The notes: generated from the sequence alone by a model not told the origin. A stretch of 64,000 nucleotides of DNA from Frateuria terrea (GCF_900115705.1 NZ_FOXL01000007.1:1-64000); one strand, 5' to 3'. Shown: positions 18,262 to 28,581, counted from the stretch's first letter. Numbers and translations: made by a program.

Positions 18262-19017
18262 ATGAAAAATACGCTGTTTGCTTTCGCTCTCGCTTCGGCC
18301 GGCTTGCTGGCCACCCCCGCCTTCGCCCAGGAACAGGGCAACGACATGCCACCGCAGGACACCAGCTCTACGAGCGGTGGCAACTACCTGCCCAGCCAGC
18401 CGGTCGGTAGCGGCAACTGGTTCATCGACGCCAACGTGGGCCGCACCAACGGCAACAGCGACGGCGGTTTCGGCAGCAACGCCAGCGCCTTCAACTTCTT
18501 CAGTGGCCATCGCGGCCGTCGGACCGGCTACGGCCTGCTCGGCGGCTACCGCTGGAAGGCCGGCCAGGACCTGGGCCTGGGCATCGAAGCCGGCTACACG
18601 GATCTGGGCAACTTCCGCGTGCGCAACGTATTCAACTCCAGCCCGGTGAACCAGCGCTCGACCACCAATGCACTGCGTGGCTGGCTGCTCGGCGCCAACG
18701 GCCGCATCAACCTGACGCCCCAGTGGTACGTGGGCGCACATGCCGGCTGGTTCTGGGCCAACGACAACAGCAACCGCTACTACGACACGGTCGGCCAGGC
18801 ACTCGGCTTTTCCGACGGCAACCGGCCGGGACGCGGCAGCTGGTACGCCGGCATCGGCACCGGCTGGGACGTCAACGACCACTTCGGCATCGGGGTGGGC
18901 TACGACTACTTCCACGCCAACGCGGGCCACTTTACCAATCCGACGACGGGTGAACGGATCACCGGACTGAAGCGCTCTACCGGCATCGTCTCGCTGGTCG
19001 GCGAGTACCGCTTCTGA
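18262..19017 (+). CDS. OmpA-like outer-membrane beta-barrel protein (first of two)
   Basis: This 251-residue protein has a clear signal peptide (MKNTLFAFALASAGLLATPAFAQ). A Gly/Asn-rich linker follows, then alternating beta strands with aromatic girdles (YGLLGGYRWKAGQDLGLGIEAGYTDLG). It ends in ...LVGEYRF, with the terminal Phe needed for barrel insertion. No peptidoglycan-binding OmpA C-terminal domain is present, so this is an 8-strand barrel only. ATG 18262 follows AGGAGA. A shorter paralogue lies about 200 bp downstream on the same strand. The role is unknown. Confidence 0.85.
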   Translation: MKNTLFAFALASAGLLATPAFAQEQGNDMPPQDTSSTSGGNYLPSQPVGSGNWFIDANVGRTNGNSDGGFGSNASAFNFFSGHRGRRTGYGLLGGYRWKAGQDLGLGIEAGYTDLGNFRVRNVFNSSPVNQRSTTNALRGWLLGANGRINLTPQWYVGAHAGWFWANDNSNRYYDTVGQALGFSDGNRPGRGSWYAGIGTGWDVNDHFGIGVGYDYFHANAGHFTNPTTGERITGLKRSTGIVSLVGEYRF

Positions 19018-19214
19018 TGCAAGCCATTGGCAGATGGACGCCTAGGCGTCCATCTGCCCTGAGCCGCGCAGCTTAACGGCAAATTACCGGCACGCTCATG
19101 CGGATTGAATCTTTCGCCTGCCGGCCGCATCCAAGGACCACGCGTCGCCTTCCCCTTCAAGGCGCGCGCGGCGATCGAGTCCCCGCGATCGCCACAACAA
19201 CAGGAGAATCTCCC

Positions 19215-19808
19215 ATGAAAAACACGCTGCTTGCCCTCGCCTTTGCTTCCGCCGGCCTGCTGGCCGTTCCCGCCGCATTCGCGCAGAGTGCGCCGACCCA
19301 TACCGATGGCTGGTTCGTCAACGGCAACGTGGGCCGCACCTCGATCAACAAGGGCCCGTACGACAGCCACGACACCGGTTATGCGATTGGTGGCGGTTAT
19401 CGCTGGTCGGTCGATCCGTTCGTGGCGATCGGCGTGGAAGCCGGCTACAACGACCTGGGCAACATCCACGTCAAGAACATCTTCAACAGCAACGACGTGG
19501 TCGAGCATGGCCGCTCGCAGCTGCATGGCTGGACTGCCGGCGTGAATGGTCACTTCAACGTCGGGCAGAACTGGTACGTCAGCGCGCGCACGGGCCTGTA
19601 CAGCTGGAAGGGCCACGGCCTGAGCAACGACGTCAACCCGGTGCGCAAGAGCCTGGACGACACCAGCTGGTACGCCGGCGCGGGCGTGGGCTACGACTTC
19701 AGCAACAACACGAGCGTAGGCCTGAACTACGACCACTACGACGCCTCGAAGAACAACGTCAACCTCGACACCAACATGGTCTCGGTCAGCGCCGAATACC
19801 GGTTCTGA
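19215..19808 (+). CDS. OmpA-like outer-membrane beta-barrel protein (second, paralogue)
   Basis: This 197-residue protein has a signal peptide nearly identical to that of the previous gene (MKNTLLALAFASAGLLAVPAAFAQ) and the same barrel pattern (GYAIGGGYRWSVDPFVAIGVEAGYNDLGNIHVKNIFNS) with a C-terminal EYRF. It lacks the N-terminal linker of its paralogue and some loop residues, so the pair arose by tandem duplication followed by divergence. ATG 19215 follows AGGAGA. A strong terminator lies 26 bp after the stop. Confidence 0.85.
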   Translation: MKNTLLALAFASAGLLAVPAAFAQSAPTHTDGWFVNGNVGRTSINKGPYDSHDTGYAIGGGYRWSVDPFVAIGVEAGYNDLGNIHVKNIFNSNDVVEHGRSQLHGWTAGVNGHFNVGQNWYVSARTGLYSWKGHGLSNDVNPVRKSLDDTSWYAGAGVGYDFSNNTSVGLNYDHYDASKNNVNLDTNMVSVSAEYRF

Positions 19809-19834
19809 TGCACCTGGCGCAGGGACGCCGTCAT

Positions 19835-19866
19835 GAAAGAAGGGCGCCCTCGGGCGCCCTTCTTTC
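19835..19866 (+). terminator. Rho-independent terminator after OmpA-like pair
   Basis: A perfect 15-bp stem runs from GAAAGAAGGGCGCCC to GGGCGCCCTTCTTTC with a 2-base loop; the right arm supplies the T-rich tail. It ends transcription of the two barrel genes. Confidence 0.9.
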
Positions 19867-20145
19867 TGCCCCGCCCTCCGGAAGATTCGCGCAGACTCCT
19901 GCCTCAACTTCCGAGCGCCCGCGGCATAGCGGCTGCAGCTCCTCTAGGAGCAAGAGACGCACTCGACAAGGCGCCATGGCACCTAGCTCTTACGCCACCC
20001 CGGGCCGAACCAGGCCGTTTTTTTGGTTAGGGCGAGCCACATCGCGGAGAATCCGGCAAGACGAGAAACAGGGCATGCCCGCATACGACATTCCCCCGAG
20101 CCCCGGCCTTGCTCCTCTCCCCCGAAAAGGGCACGAAGCAGCAGC
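19867..20145. other. Intergenic stretch between convergent genes
   Basis: I see no supported gene here. A short hairpin, GCTCCT/AGGAGC, lies near 19940, and a T-run follows a GGCC repeat near 20010. The stretch is flanked by two strong terminators (19835-19866 and 20146-20173). Confidence 0.4.
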
Positions 20146-20173
20146 AAAAAAGGGCGCCTTGCGGCGCCCTTTT
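20146..20173 (-). terminator. Rho-independent terminator of fba
   Basis: An 11-bp perfect stem (AAAAGGGCGCC 20148-20158, GGCGCCCTTTT 20163-20173) has a 4-base loop. Read on the minus strand it ends in a run of six U. It lies 37 bp after the aldolase stop codon. Confidence 0.9.
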
Positions 20174-20210
20174 CTACAAGCATGACTGGGAATCAGCGCA
20201 TCGCTGGAAC

Positions 20211-21215
20211 TCAGCCGTTCCACTGCCCCAGCGCGGCCATGCCATTCTCCTTGGCGCGCGCGGCGACGGTCTTCTGCGCCTCGACGTAGTTGCCCTTCAT
20301 GTCCTTCGACCAGAGCTTGAGCGCCGCCTGCTGCATCGCGCGGCCGTAGGAGAACGACAGCGGCCACGGATGCGGTCCGATGCGGTTCATGGCATTGAGA
20401 TGCGCGGTCGACTGCTCGTCGGTCTGGCCGCCGGAGAGGAACACGATGCCCGGCAGCGAGGCCGGTACGGTGCTCTTGAGCACGCGCACGGTGGCGTCGG
20501 CCACTTCCTCGACCTCGGCCTGCTCGTCGCAGTCCTTGCCGGGAATGACCATGCTGACCTTCAGGATGGTGCCTTCGAGCATCACGTTCTGCTCGTACAG
20601 CGCGTTGAACAGGCTGCGCAGCACGGCCTCGTGCACTTCGTAGCTGACCTCGATCGAATGGTCGCCGTCCATGATCACTTCGGGCTCGACCATCGGCACC
20701 AGACCGGCTTCCTGGCACAGCGCGGCGTAGCGGGCCAACGCGTGGCAGTTGGCTTCGATCGCGGTGGAGCTGGGATTGTCGTCGGAGATGTTGATCACCG
20801 CGCGCCATTTGGCGAACTGCGCACCTAGCTTGACGTACTCGGCCAGGCGGTCGCGCAGGCCGTCCAGGCCCTCGGTCACCACGTCGCCGGGGAAACCAGC
20901 CAGCGGCACGGGGCCCTTGTCGACCTTGATGCCCGGGATGATGCCGTTCTTCTTCATCACCTGAGTGAACGGCACGCCGTCCTTGGTCTTCTGGCGGATC
21001 GTCTCGTCGTACAGGATCGCGCCGGAGATATGCTCGTTGAGGCCCGGGGCGGTCAGCAGCAGCTCGCGATAGGCGCGGCGGTTCTCCTCGTTGTTCTCGA
21101 TGCCGACGGCCTCGAAGCGCTTCTTGATCGTGTTGGTCGATTCGTCGATCGCGATGATGCCCTTGCCGGGGGCGACCATCGCCTGGGCGATGCTTTCAAG
21201 ATCTTCGATGCTCAT
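20211..21215 (-). CDS. fba: Fructose-bisphosphate aldolase, class I
   Basis: Cleaves fructose-1,6-bisphosphate into two triose phosphates through a lysine Schiff base, without metal. At 334 residues it matches the eukaryote-type class I family: GKGIIAIDESTNTIKKRFEAVGI near the N-terminus, the active-site WRAVINI and LEGTILKVSMVIPG (Schiff-base Lys), and FLSGGQTDEQSTAHLNAMN. Many bacteria use class II aldolase instead; Xanthomonadales often carry this form. It lies between the barrel genes and pyk. Confidence 0.95.
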   Translation of the reverse strand: MSIEDLESIAQAMVAPGKGIIAIDESTNTIKKRFEAVGIENNEENRRAYRELLLTAPGLNEHISGAILYDETIRQKTKDGVPFTQVMKKNGIIPGIKVDKGPVPLAGFPGDVVTEGLDGLRDRLAEYVKLGAQFAKWRAVINISDDNPSSTAIEANCHALARYAALCQEAGLVPMVEPEVIMDGDHSIEVSYEVHEAVLRSLFNALYEQNVMLEGTILKVSMVIPGKDCDEQAEVEEVADATVRVLKSTVPASLPGIVFLSGGQTDEQSTAHLNAMNRIGPHPWPLSFSYGRAMQQAALKLWSKDMKGNYVEAQKTVAARAKENGMAALGQWNG

Positions 21216-21344
21216 GAACGACTCCGTGCAGACGAGGCGGGGTCACCGCAATGGATTTGCGCCACCCCGGAACGGGGCGGCGAGTCAAAGAACCGCCGAT
21301 TATAACGACTTGGCGTCAAGGCCGTCGTGACGATCCGGCAAGAC

Positions 21345-21776
21345 TCAGCCCGCGTAGCCGGCCAGGCGGCACGGCGCCATCACCTGCTGCTGCCCGGCAG
21401 GGTCCGACGGCGCATTGAAGGGCACCACGTAATAGGTAGCCACCGGGTCGTGGTTTTTGTTCGATAGCGAGGGGCCGTAGCGGAAGTTGGAAACCGCGCT
21501 CAGCGCGATCTGGCCGAAGTCGCCCTTGGGCACGACCTTTTCGACCTTCAGCTCACGCGGCACGCCGTCGGAACCGATCATGTAGCTTACCGCCGCGCAG
21601 CCGGGCTTGGTCACGCCGCTGGCGCTGTTGGGGATGTCGATATCGACCGAGTGGTTGAGCAGGATCCAGTAGTCGAACAGGTGCTGCGGGTCGACCCTCT
21701 GCTGCGACTGCGCCATGGCGGGCAGGCCGACGACGAGCAGCGTCGCGAGGGCGAGACGGCGGACGGTCGGGTTCAT
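21345..21776 (-). CDS. Secreted TonB C-terminal-like protein
   Basis: This 143-residue protein has a signal peptide (MNPTVRRLALATLLVVGLPAMAQ). The mature part resembles the small TonB C-terminal domain: CAAVSYMIGSDGVPRELKVEKVVPKGDFGQIALSAVSNFRYGPSL, where a strand with DG is followed by a helix with repeated Ala and an aromatic-Arg-aromatic end. No membrane anchor or Pro-rich stretch is present, so it is not a normal energy transducer. ATG 21776 follows AGGAGG. The function is unknown. Confidence 0.65.
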   Translation of the reverse strand: MNPTVRRLALATLLVVGLPAMAQSQQRVDPQHLFDYWILLNHSVDIDIPNSASGVTKPGCAAVSYMIGSDGVPRELKVEKVVPKGDFGQIALSAVSNFRYGPSLSNKNHDPVATYYVVPFNAPSDPAGQQQVMAPCRLAGYAG

Positions 21777-21862
21777 GGCAACCTCCTGGGACATGGGGGG
21801 TCGCAGTGTAGCGCCGTCGTGGTCACGGCCGTGCCATTGCTCCCTCTCCCCTGCGGGGAAAG

Positions 21863-21913
21863 GGCTGGGTGAGGGGCCGGGGGTTCCCGCGACCCCCGGC
21901 CCCTCACCCAGCC
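21863..21913. repeat. Long perfect inverted repeat (REP-like, copy 2)
   Basis: Two exact 21-base arms (21863-21883 and 21893-21913) flank a 9-base loop. The left arm begins GGCTGGGTGAGGGG and the right arm is its complement. A CCCTCTCCCC/CGGGGAAAGG motif like the other copies sits just left, at 21843-21863. It lies 12 bp after the pyk stop and may end its transcription, although no clean U-run follows. Confidence 0.8.
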
Positions 21914-21925
21914 AGAGGGTGCAAG

Positions 21926-23398
21926 CTAGAGATCCCGCAGGCTCTCGACGATGCCCTCGGCGCCGACCAGCAACAGCTTGAGCGTGTTGGTGCCGCCGCC
22001 GGCGCCGACGCGGTCGCCCTGAGTCAGCACCACGCGGTCGCCCTCGGCCAGCTTGCCCTGCGCAAACAGTTGCCGCACCGCCTCGCGCGCGTTGGCCGCG
22101 GAACTCTGGCTCACTTCGTTGAAGGCCACCGGCTGTACATCGCGCAGCAGCAGCATGCGCCGTCGCGAATCGGCGCTGGGCGAGAGCGCGAAGATAGGCA
22201 CCGCGCTGCGGTACCGCGAGAGCCACTGGGCAGTCGCGCCCGAATCGGTCAGCGCGATCAGCGCACGCACGCCCAATTGCCCGGCCAGCACCATCGCCGC
22301 CAGCGCAATCGCCTGGTCGGCGCGGTCGAGCCGATGGACCGCGGTGGCCAGGTCTTCCTTTGGCTCGAACTGCCGCTCGGCGCCAAGGCAGATGCGGCGC
22401 ATGGCGGCCACCGCAACGTCCGGGTGCGCACCGGCGGCGGTCTCCTGCGACAGCATCACCGCGTCGGTGCCATCGATCACCGCATTGGCGACGTCCAGGA
22501 CCTCGGCGCGGGTCGGAATGGGCGCGGTCACCATCGACTGCAGCATCTGCGTGGCGGTGATCACGGCACGGTTGCGCGCGACCGCTTCGCGGATGATCTT
22601 CTTCTGCAGGCCGGGCAGTTCGGCGTCGCCGATCTCCACGCCCAGGTCGCCGCGCGCCACCATCACCGCGTCGGAGGCATCGATGATCTCGCCCAGCACC
22701 GGAATCGCATCGGCGCGCTCGATCTTGGCCACCAGGGCACCGTGGCCGTCGGCCTCGCGCAGCAGGCGGCGGGCCTGCTCCATATCGGCAGCCGAACGCA
22801 CGAACGACACGGCGAGAAAGTCGGCACCGATCTCGGCGGCGAGCTTGATGTCTGCGCGGTCCTTGTCCGACAGCGCGGACACGGAGAGGCCGCCGCCCTG
22901 CCGGTTGAGCCCCTTGCGGTCGGACAGGCGGCCGCCGATCAGCACCTCGCAGCGCACCTGCGCGCCCTCGACGGCGACCACGCGAAGCGCGACCAGGCCA
23001 TCGTCGAGCAGCAGCACGTCGCCGGCGGCCACGTCCTGCGGCAACTGGTGGTAGCTGACGCCGACGCGGGTGCGGTCACCGGGCGGTGCGTCGGGCGAGC
23101 AGTCGAGCACGAACGGATCGCCCGGCTGCAGCTCGATCGGTCCGTGGGCGAACTTCTCGATGCGGATCTTCGGGCCCTGCAGGTCGGCCAGAATGCCGAC
23201 TTCGCGCCCGGCCGCCTGCGCCGCATCACGCACCGCCGTCGCGCGCGCGCGGTGGTCCTGCGGCTGGCCATGCGAGAGGTTGAGGCGGACCACGTCCACG
23301 CCTTCGGCGATCAGCCGCGCGAGCATGCCCGGCGCGTCGGTGGCGGGACCCAGGGTGGCGACGATCTTGGTACGGCGCAGGTGATTTTCGGCATTCAT
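21926..23398 (-). CDS. pyk: Pyruvate kinase
   Basis: The final glycolytic kinase, 490 residues. The N-terminal barrel shows RRTKIVATLGPATD, VVRLNLSHG, and the active-site signature LVAKIERADAIPVLGEIID followed by DAVMVARGDLGVEIG. The C-terminal domain has TATQMLQSM, then DAVMLSQETAAGAHP, and an effector region at the end. I start at ATG 23398 (MNAENHLRRTKIVATLG), since longer readings add an unlikely tail. It is in a group with fba, gap, tkt and pgk, although not in one operon. Confidence 0.97.
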   Translation of the reverse strand: MNAENHLRRTKIVATLGPATDAPGMLARLIAEGVDVVRLNLSHGQPQDHRARATAVRDAAQAAGREVGILADLQGPKIRIEKFAHGPIELQPGDPFVLDCSPDAPPGDRTRVGVSYHQLPQDVAAGDVLLLDDGLVALRVVAVEGAQVRCEVLIGGRLSDRKGLNRQGGGLSVSALSDKDRADIKLAAEIGADFLAVSFVRSAADMEQARRLLREADGHGALVAKIERADAIPVLGEIIDASDAVMVARGDLGVEIGDAELPGLQKKIIREAVARNRAVITATQMLQSMVTAPIPTRAEVLDVANAVIDGTDAVMLSQETAAGAHPDVAVAAMRRICLGAERQFEPKEDLATAVHRLDRADQAIALAAMVLAGQLGVRALIALTDSGATAQWLSRYRSAVPIFALSPSADSRRRMLLLRDVQPVAFNEVSQSSAANAREAVRQLFAQGKLAEGDRVVLTQGDRVGAGGGTNTLKLLLVGAEGIVESLRDL

Positions 23399-23475
23399 GC
23401 CGGCGAGGCTAGCAGATGGAGGCGCCACCGCGACGGGCTGCAATCGTATGCAGTGTGACGGGCTTGGCCCCAGGC

Positions 23476-24270
23476 TCAACCGAGCGTGCGGTTGAGCACC
23501 TCCGCCAGCCGCCGGCCTGCCTCGCGCAGCCGCCGCTCGGCCAGCGGCAGCTGTGCCCGGACGTAGCCGGCGTCCACCGTATGGCCGTCCGGATAGATGT
23601 CACGGCTGAGCCGGCACGACTCCTCGGCCCAGGCGACGAAAGGCTTGTCGGCCGCCGGCGGCAGCGCTACCGGCCCGCGTGCATCGAGCTGCTGCGCGTA
23701 ATCGCGCCAGTCCAGGCCGCGGGTGCGCAGCATGCCCGAATCCCACACGCGGTGCAGGTTGCTGCCCTGGTCCTGGAACTGCACCTGATAGGTGTTGCCG
23801 CCCTTGTCGTCGCGGTAGCCGGCATGCAGCGGCTGGTGCACGTCGCCGATGAAATGGACCACGAACTTCAGCGCCTCGCGGCGCACCGCGTCGCTCTGGC
23901 TGCGGTCGCCGAGCAGCGCGACATAGTGCTGCAGGCCGCCGACCACGCAGCGGTCGTTACGGCAGTCGCGCGGCGGCTGGTAGTCGCAGCGGCGGTCGCG
24001 GAAGTTGATGTAGTGCAGGCCGCGGGTAGCTTTCCATAGCGCCTGCTGCGAAGGGTCGTCCTGGATGTCGTCGGCCCAGTTGGCCACGTCGGCCAGCCGC
24101 CGGGTATGTTCCGGCGCGAGCAGGCGTTCGACCTGCGCCTCGGCGGTGGGACTCAGGTGGCGCTGCGCCAGGTCGGCGACGATGCGGTGGCCTTCCGGGC
24201 CCCAGGCGCGGGCATCGGGGACCAGCAGGAAACAGGCAAGCAGGAGGACAGCGAAACGGCGCAGGGACAT
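23476..24270 (-). CDS. S1/P1-family nuclease (secreted, zinc-dependent)
   Basis: This 264-residue protein has a signal peptide (MSLRRFAVLLLACFLLVPDARA). The mature protein starts WGPEGHRIVADLA, where the N-terminal Trp and His bind zinc in the S1/P1 family. Other zinc ligands are visible: WADDIQ (Asp), LHYINF (His), KFVVHFIGDVHQPLHAG (two His and Asp), and SNLHRVWDSGML (His, Asp). It would degrade single-stranded nucleic acid in the periplasm or outside the cell. ATG 24270 is used; no strong ribosome-binding site is seen. Confidence 0.9.
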   Translation of the reverse strand: MSLRRFAVLLLACFLLVPDARAWGPEGHRIVADLAQRHLSPTAEAQVERLLAPEHTRRLADVANWADDIQDDPSQQALWKATRGLHYINFRDRRCDYQPPRDCRNDRCVVGGLQHYVALLGDRSQSDAVRREALKFVVHFIGDVHQPLHAGYRDDKGGNTYQVQFQDQGSNLHRVWDSGMLRTRGLDWRDYAQQLDARGPVALPPAADKPFVAWAEESCRLSRDIYPDGHTVDAGYVRAQLPLAERRLREAGRRLAEVLNRTLG

Positions 24271-24310
24271 CACGGGGGACAACGCGTGGGAACGAGCCGC
24301 CCAGTTTGCC

Positions 24311-25177
24311 TCACTCCGGGCGCAACTGCAGAGGCAGCTTGAGATAACGTTGGCCATTGGCCTCCGGCGGCGGCAGGCGTCCGCCGCGGATGTTCACCTG
24401 CAGCGCCGGCCAGAGCAGCCGCGGCGGCGGCAGGCCCGCATCGCGCTGCTGGCGCATGGCGACGAAATCGGCTTCCCCGACGCCCTCGCGGATGTGCCTG
24501 TTGTCGGCACGCTGCTCGGCCACCGGCACTTCGGCGCGCGGCTCGATACCCGCTGGCGGATAGTCGTGCGCCAGGTACATCCGCGTGGCCGGCAGCCGGT
24601 AGATACGCCACACGGAACGGAACAGCGCATGCGCATCGCCGCCGGGAAAATCGCAGCGTGCGGAGCCGGCAGCCGGCGAGAACAGCGTGTCGCCGACGAA
24701 GACCGCATCGCCAATCAGGTAGCTCATGCTGTCCGCCGTATGCCCGGGCGTGGCAACCACCTGGATGGTCAGCTGACCCAGCGGCAACGCGTCGCCATCC
24801 TGCAGCAGGCGGTCGAACGCGTTGCCGTCCAGGTATGGCTCGCCGCCGTCCAGGCCCAACCGCTGCTTGAAGGTTTCCTGCACCTGTACGATACCGGCGC
24901 CGATCGCGGTCGGCGCGCCGGTGCGCTCCTTCAGCCAGGCGGCGGCGGACAGGTGGTCGGCATGCGCATGCGTTTCCAGGATCCAGCGCACGCGGGCGCC
25001 ATCGCGGTCAGCCGCCTGCAGGATCGCCGCTGCGCTTGCGTGGCCGACCTCGCCGGTGACCGGCTCGAAGTCGAGCGGTGCATCGATCACCGCCGCCTCG
25101 CCGCTGGCCGGGTCGCGCACCAGGTAGCTCCAGGTCGACGTGGACGCTTGGAAGAACGGCGTGACGTGAGGCTGCAT
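24311..25177 (-). CDS. Metallo-beta-lactamase-fold hydrolase (persulfide dioxygenase / Blh-like)
   Basis: This 288-residue protein has the MBL motif THAHADHLSAA (about 69-79), then GHTADSM and GDTLFSP, with LAHDY as the final His-containing motif. The pattern (N-terminal FFQASTSTWSYLVRDPASGEAAVID and DFPGGDAHALFRSVWRIYRLP) is that of ETHE1/Blh-type enzymes, which oxidise glutathione persulfide or act in biofilm-linked sulfide detoxification. The exact substrate is not certain. Confidence 0.8.
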   Translation of the reverse strand: MQPHVTPFFQASTSTWSYLVRDPASGEAAVIDAPLDFEPVTGEVGHASAAAILQAADRDGARVRWILETHAHADHLSAAAWLKERTGAPTAIGAGIVQVQETFKQRLGLDGGEPYLDGNAFDRLLQDGDALPLGQLTIQVVATPGHTADSMSYLIGDAVFVGDTLFSPAAGSARCDFPGGDAHALFRSVWRIYRLPATRMYLAHDYPPAGIEPRAEVPVAEQRADNRHIREGVGEADFVAMRQQRDAGLPPPRLLWPALQVNIRGGRLPPPEANGQRYLKLPLQLRPE

Positions 25178-25193
25178 CGGTCGCTCCCGGTAG

Positions 25194-26432
<1,239 letters not shown>

Positions 26433-26478
26433 AAGCGTCAGGCCGGCTTTCCTCGCGGAGGCCGGCACGGACGAAGAG

Positions 26479-26511
26479 GCCGGGACCGGTTGAAGGTTCC
26501 GGCTTTTTTTT
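26479..26511 (+). terminator. Rho-independent terminator of gap
   Basis: Stem GCCGGGACC (26479-26487) pairs with GGTTCCGGC (26495-26503) with one G-U pair and a 7-base loop. A run of eight T follows (26504-26511). Confidence 0.9.
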
Positions 26512-26619
26512 GGCCCCGGGGTCCGTGGGAAGACCGAAGAAACGCCCCCGCAGTCCGCTCCACTGCGGCATCCGGACACGCCCGCCGCCGCTCGCGTGGT
26601 TACGGCCTATACTCAGGCA

Positions 26620-28581
26620 ATGATAGGCATTCTCAACAAGTGGGCGACCCGGATGCTGGCCTTCGCCCTACTGGTGGGCGGGTGTCCTGCCTTCGCCCAG
26701 GTACCGCCGGCGGCTTCCGCACCGGCCGCTCCGGATAACGCCGGCGCAGCCCCCGACGTCAGCCAGACCTGGCAGATGCTCGACTACCTTGCCACCGACT
26801 ATGCCGGCGCGGTGCGCGACGGCGAGGTGACCAGCCCGTCCGAGTACGCCGAGATGCGCGAGTTCGCCGGCACCGCCCGCCAGCGCATCGCGCGGTTGCC
26901 GGCGGCGCCCGCCACCCCGGCGCTGCGCGGCCAGGCCACGCGCCTGGTGCAGCTGATCGATGCCAGGGCCGCCAGCCCCGACGTCGCCCGCCAGGCCCAC
27001 GTTCTTGCCGACGCCCTGCTCGCCGCCTATCCGATGCCCACGGCGCCGGCGCACCCGCCCCACCTGGCGCGCGGTGCCCGGCTCTACCAGCAGACCTGCG
27101 CCGCCTGCCACGGTGCCCACGGCCAGGGCGACGGTCCCGCCGCGGCGACGCTCGATCCGCCGCCCATCGATTTCACCGACCGCACGCGTGCCGACCAGCG
27201 CAGCGTGCTGTCGCTGTTCGAGGCGATCGGCCAGGGCGTAAAGGGCACCGCGATGGCCGGCTATGCCGACCAGTTGCCGGTCGAGGACCGCTGGTCGCTC
27301 GCCTACTACGTCGGCTCGCTGGCCTACGCGCGGCAAGCGGGCGAAGGCGCACGGGCATGGAAGGACAACGCCACCGCGCACGCGCAGCTGGGCAACCTGC
27401 AGGAACTCTCCCGCGCCCGCGTGGCGCAGCTCGCGCCGGAACTCGGCGAGGCACAGGCACGGGCAATCCTGGGCTACCTGCGCGCGCACCCCGGCGCGCT
27501 GCCGGAGGCGTCCGCCGGCCTGCCGCTGGCGCGCGCGAAGCTCGCCGCGAGCTTCGCCGCCTGGCAACAGGGCCAGGCCGAGGAAGCACAACGCCTCGCC
27601 TTGTCCGCCTACCTCGACGGCGTCGAACCGGTCGAGCCGCAGCTGGACGCCCGCGACAGCGCACTGCGGGCGCAACTGGAAACGGCGATGGGCGCCTACC
27701 GCACCGCGGTCACCGGCCACGGCACCGACGTCGTGACCAGGCAGCAGACGGCCGACGCCCTGCTGCAACGCGCCCAGGCGACGCTCGCCGGCGGTTCGGC
27801 CGATGCGGCCTCGGCCTTTCTCGGCGCCTGGACCATCCTGGTGCGCGAGGGGCTGGAAGCGCTGCTCGTCGTGGTCGCCCTGCTGGCCTTCCTGCGCAAG
27901 GCCGAGCGACCGGCGATGCTGCGCTACGTGCACGCCGGCTGGAGCCTGGCCCTGCTCGCGGGCCTGGCTACCTGGGCGTTCGCAAGCTACGCCGTGGCGA
28001 TCAGCGGCGCCGGTCGCGAGCTGACCGAAGGCTTGTCCTCGCTGTTCGCGGCTGCCGTGCTGCTGTGCGTGGGCCTGTGGATGCACCGCAAGAGCGTGGG
28101 CGGGCGCTGGCAGGCGTACCTCAAGGCGAAGATGGCCGCGACGCTGGATCGTTCGGCGTGGTTCCTGTTCGGGCTGGCCTTCATCTCGGTCTACCGCGAG
28201 GTGTTCGAAACCATCCTGTTCTACGTGGCGATGTGGAACGAAGGCCCCCGCGCGTGGCTGCTGGCCGGCGTCGGCAGCGGCGCGCTGACGCTGGCGGTGA
28301 TCGCCTGGCTGCTGCTGCGCACCAGCCGGCGGCTGCCGCTGGGCAAGTTCTTCTCGGCCAGTTCCATGCTGATCGCGCTGCTGGCGATCGTGCTCACCGG
28401 CAAGGGCATCGCCGCGTTGCAGGAAGCTGGCTGGATCGGCGTGCACGTGGCGCCGCTGCCGCGGATCGAGCTGCTGGGGATTTATCCGACCTGGCAGTCG
28501 GTGGTGGCGCAAGCGGTCGTCGCGTTGGTGCTGGCCGTCGGCTACTCGCTCGACCTGCGGCGGATACCGCAGCAGGATTAA
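26620..28581 (+). CDS. FTR1-family iron permease with N-terminal cytochrome c domain
   Basis: This 653-residue protein has a signal peptide-like start and a periplasmic part of about 400 residues with one haem-c site, CAACHGAHGQG (around residue 165). The C-terminal part has about seven membrane helices. Two REGLE-type motifs, LVREGLEALLVV and YREVFETILFYV, are the ferric-ion binding motifs of FTR1 permeases. The haem domain may oxidise Fe2+ or pass electrons during uptake. Start ATG 26620 is a fair choice; GTG 26596 and ATG 26653 are alternatives. It is convergent with the ferredoxin gene. Fusions of this kind are known in proteobacteria. Confidence 0.85.
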   Translation: MIGILNKWATRMLAFALLVGGCPAFAQVPPAASAPAAPDNAGAAPDVSQTWQMLDYLATDYAGAVRDGEVTSPSEYAEMREFAGTARQRIARLPAAPATPALRGQATRLVQLIDARAASPDVARQAHVLADALLAAYPMPTAPAHPPHLARGARLYQQTCAACHGAHGQGDGPAAATLDPPPIDFTDRTRADQRSVLSLFEAIGQGVKGTAMAGYADQLPVEDRWSLAYYVGSLAYARQAGEGARAWKDNATAHAQLGNLQELSRARVAQLAPELGEAQARAILGYLRAHPGALPEASAGLPLARAKLAASFAAWQQGQAEEAQRLALSAYLDGVEPVEPQLDARDSALRAQLETAMGAYRTAVTGHGTDVVTRQQTADALLQRAQATLAGGSADAASAFLGAWTILVREGLEALLVVVALLAFLRKAERPAMLRYVHAGWSLALLAGLATWAFASYAVAISGAGRELTEGLSSLFAAAVLLCVGLWMHRKSVGGRWQAYLKAKMAATLDRSAWFLFGLAFISVYREVFETILFYVAMWNEGPRAWLLAGVGSGALTLAVIAWLLLRTSRRLPLGKFFSASSMLIALLAIVLTGKGIAALQEAGWIGVHVAPLPRIELLGIYPTWQSVVAQAVVALVLAVGYSLDLRRIPQQD

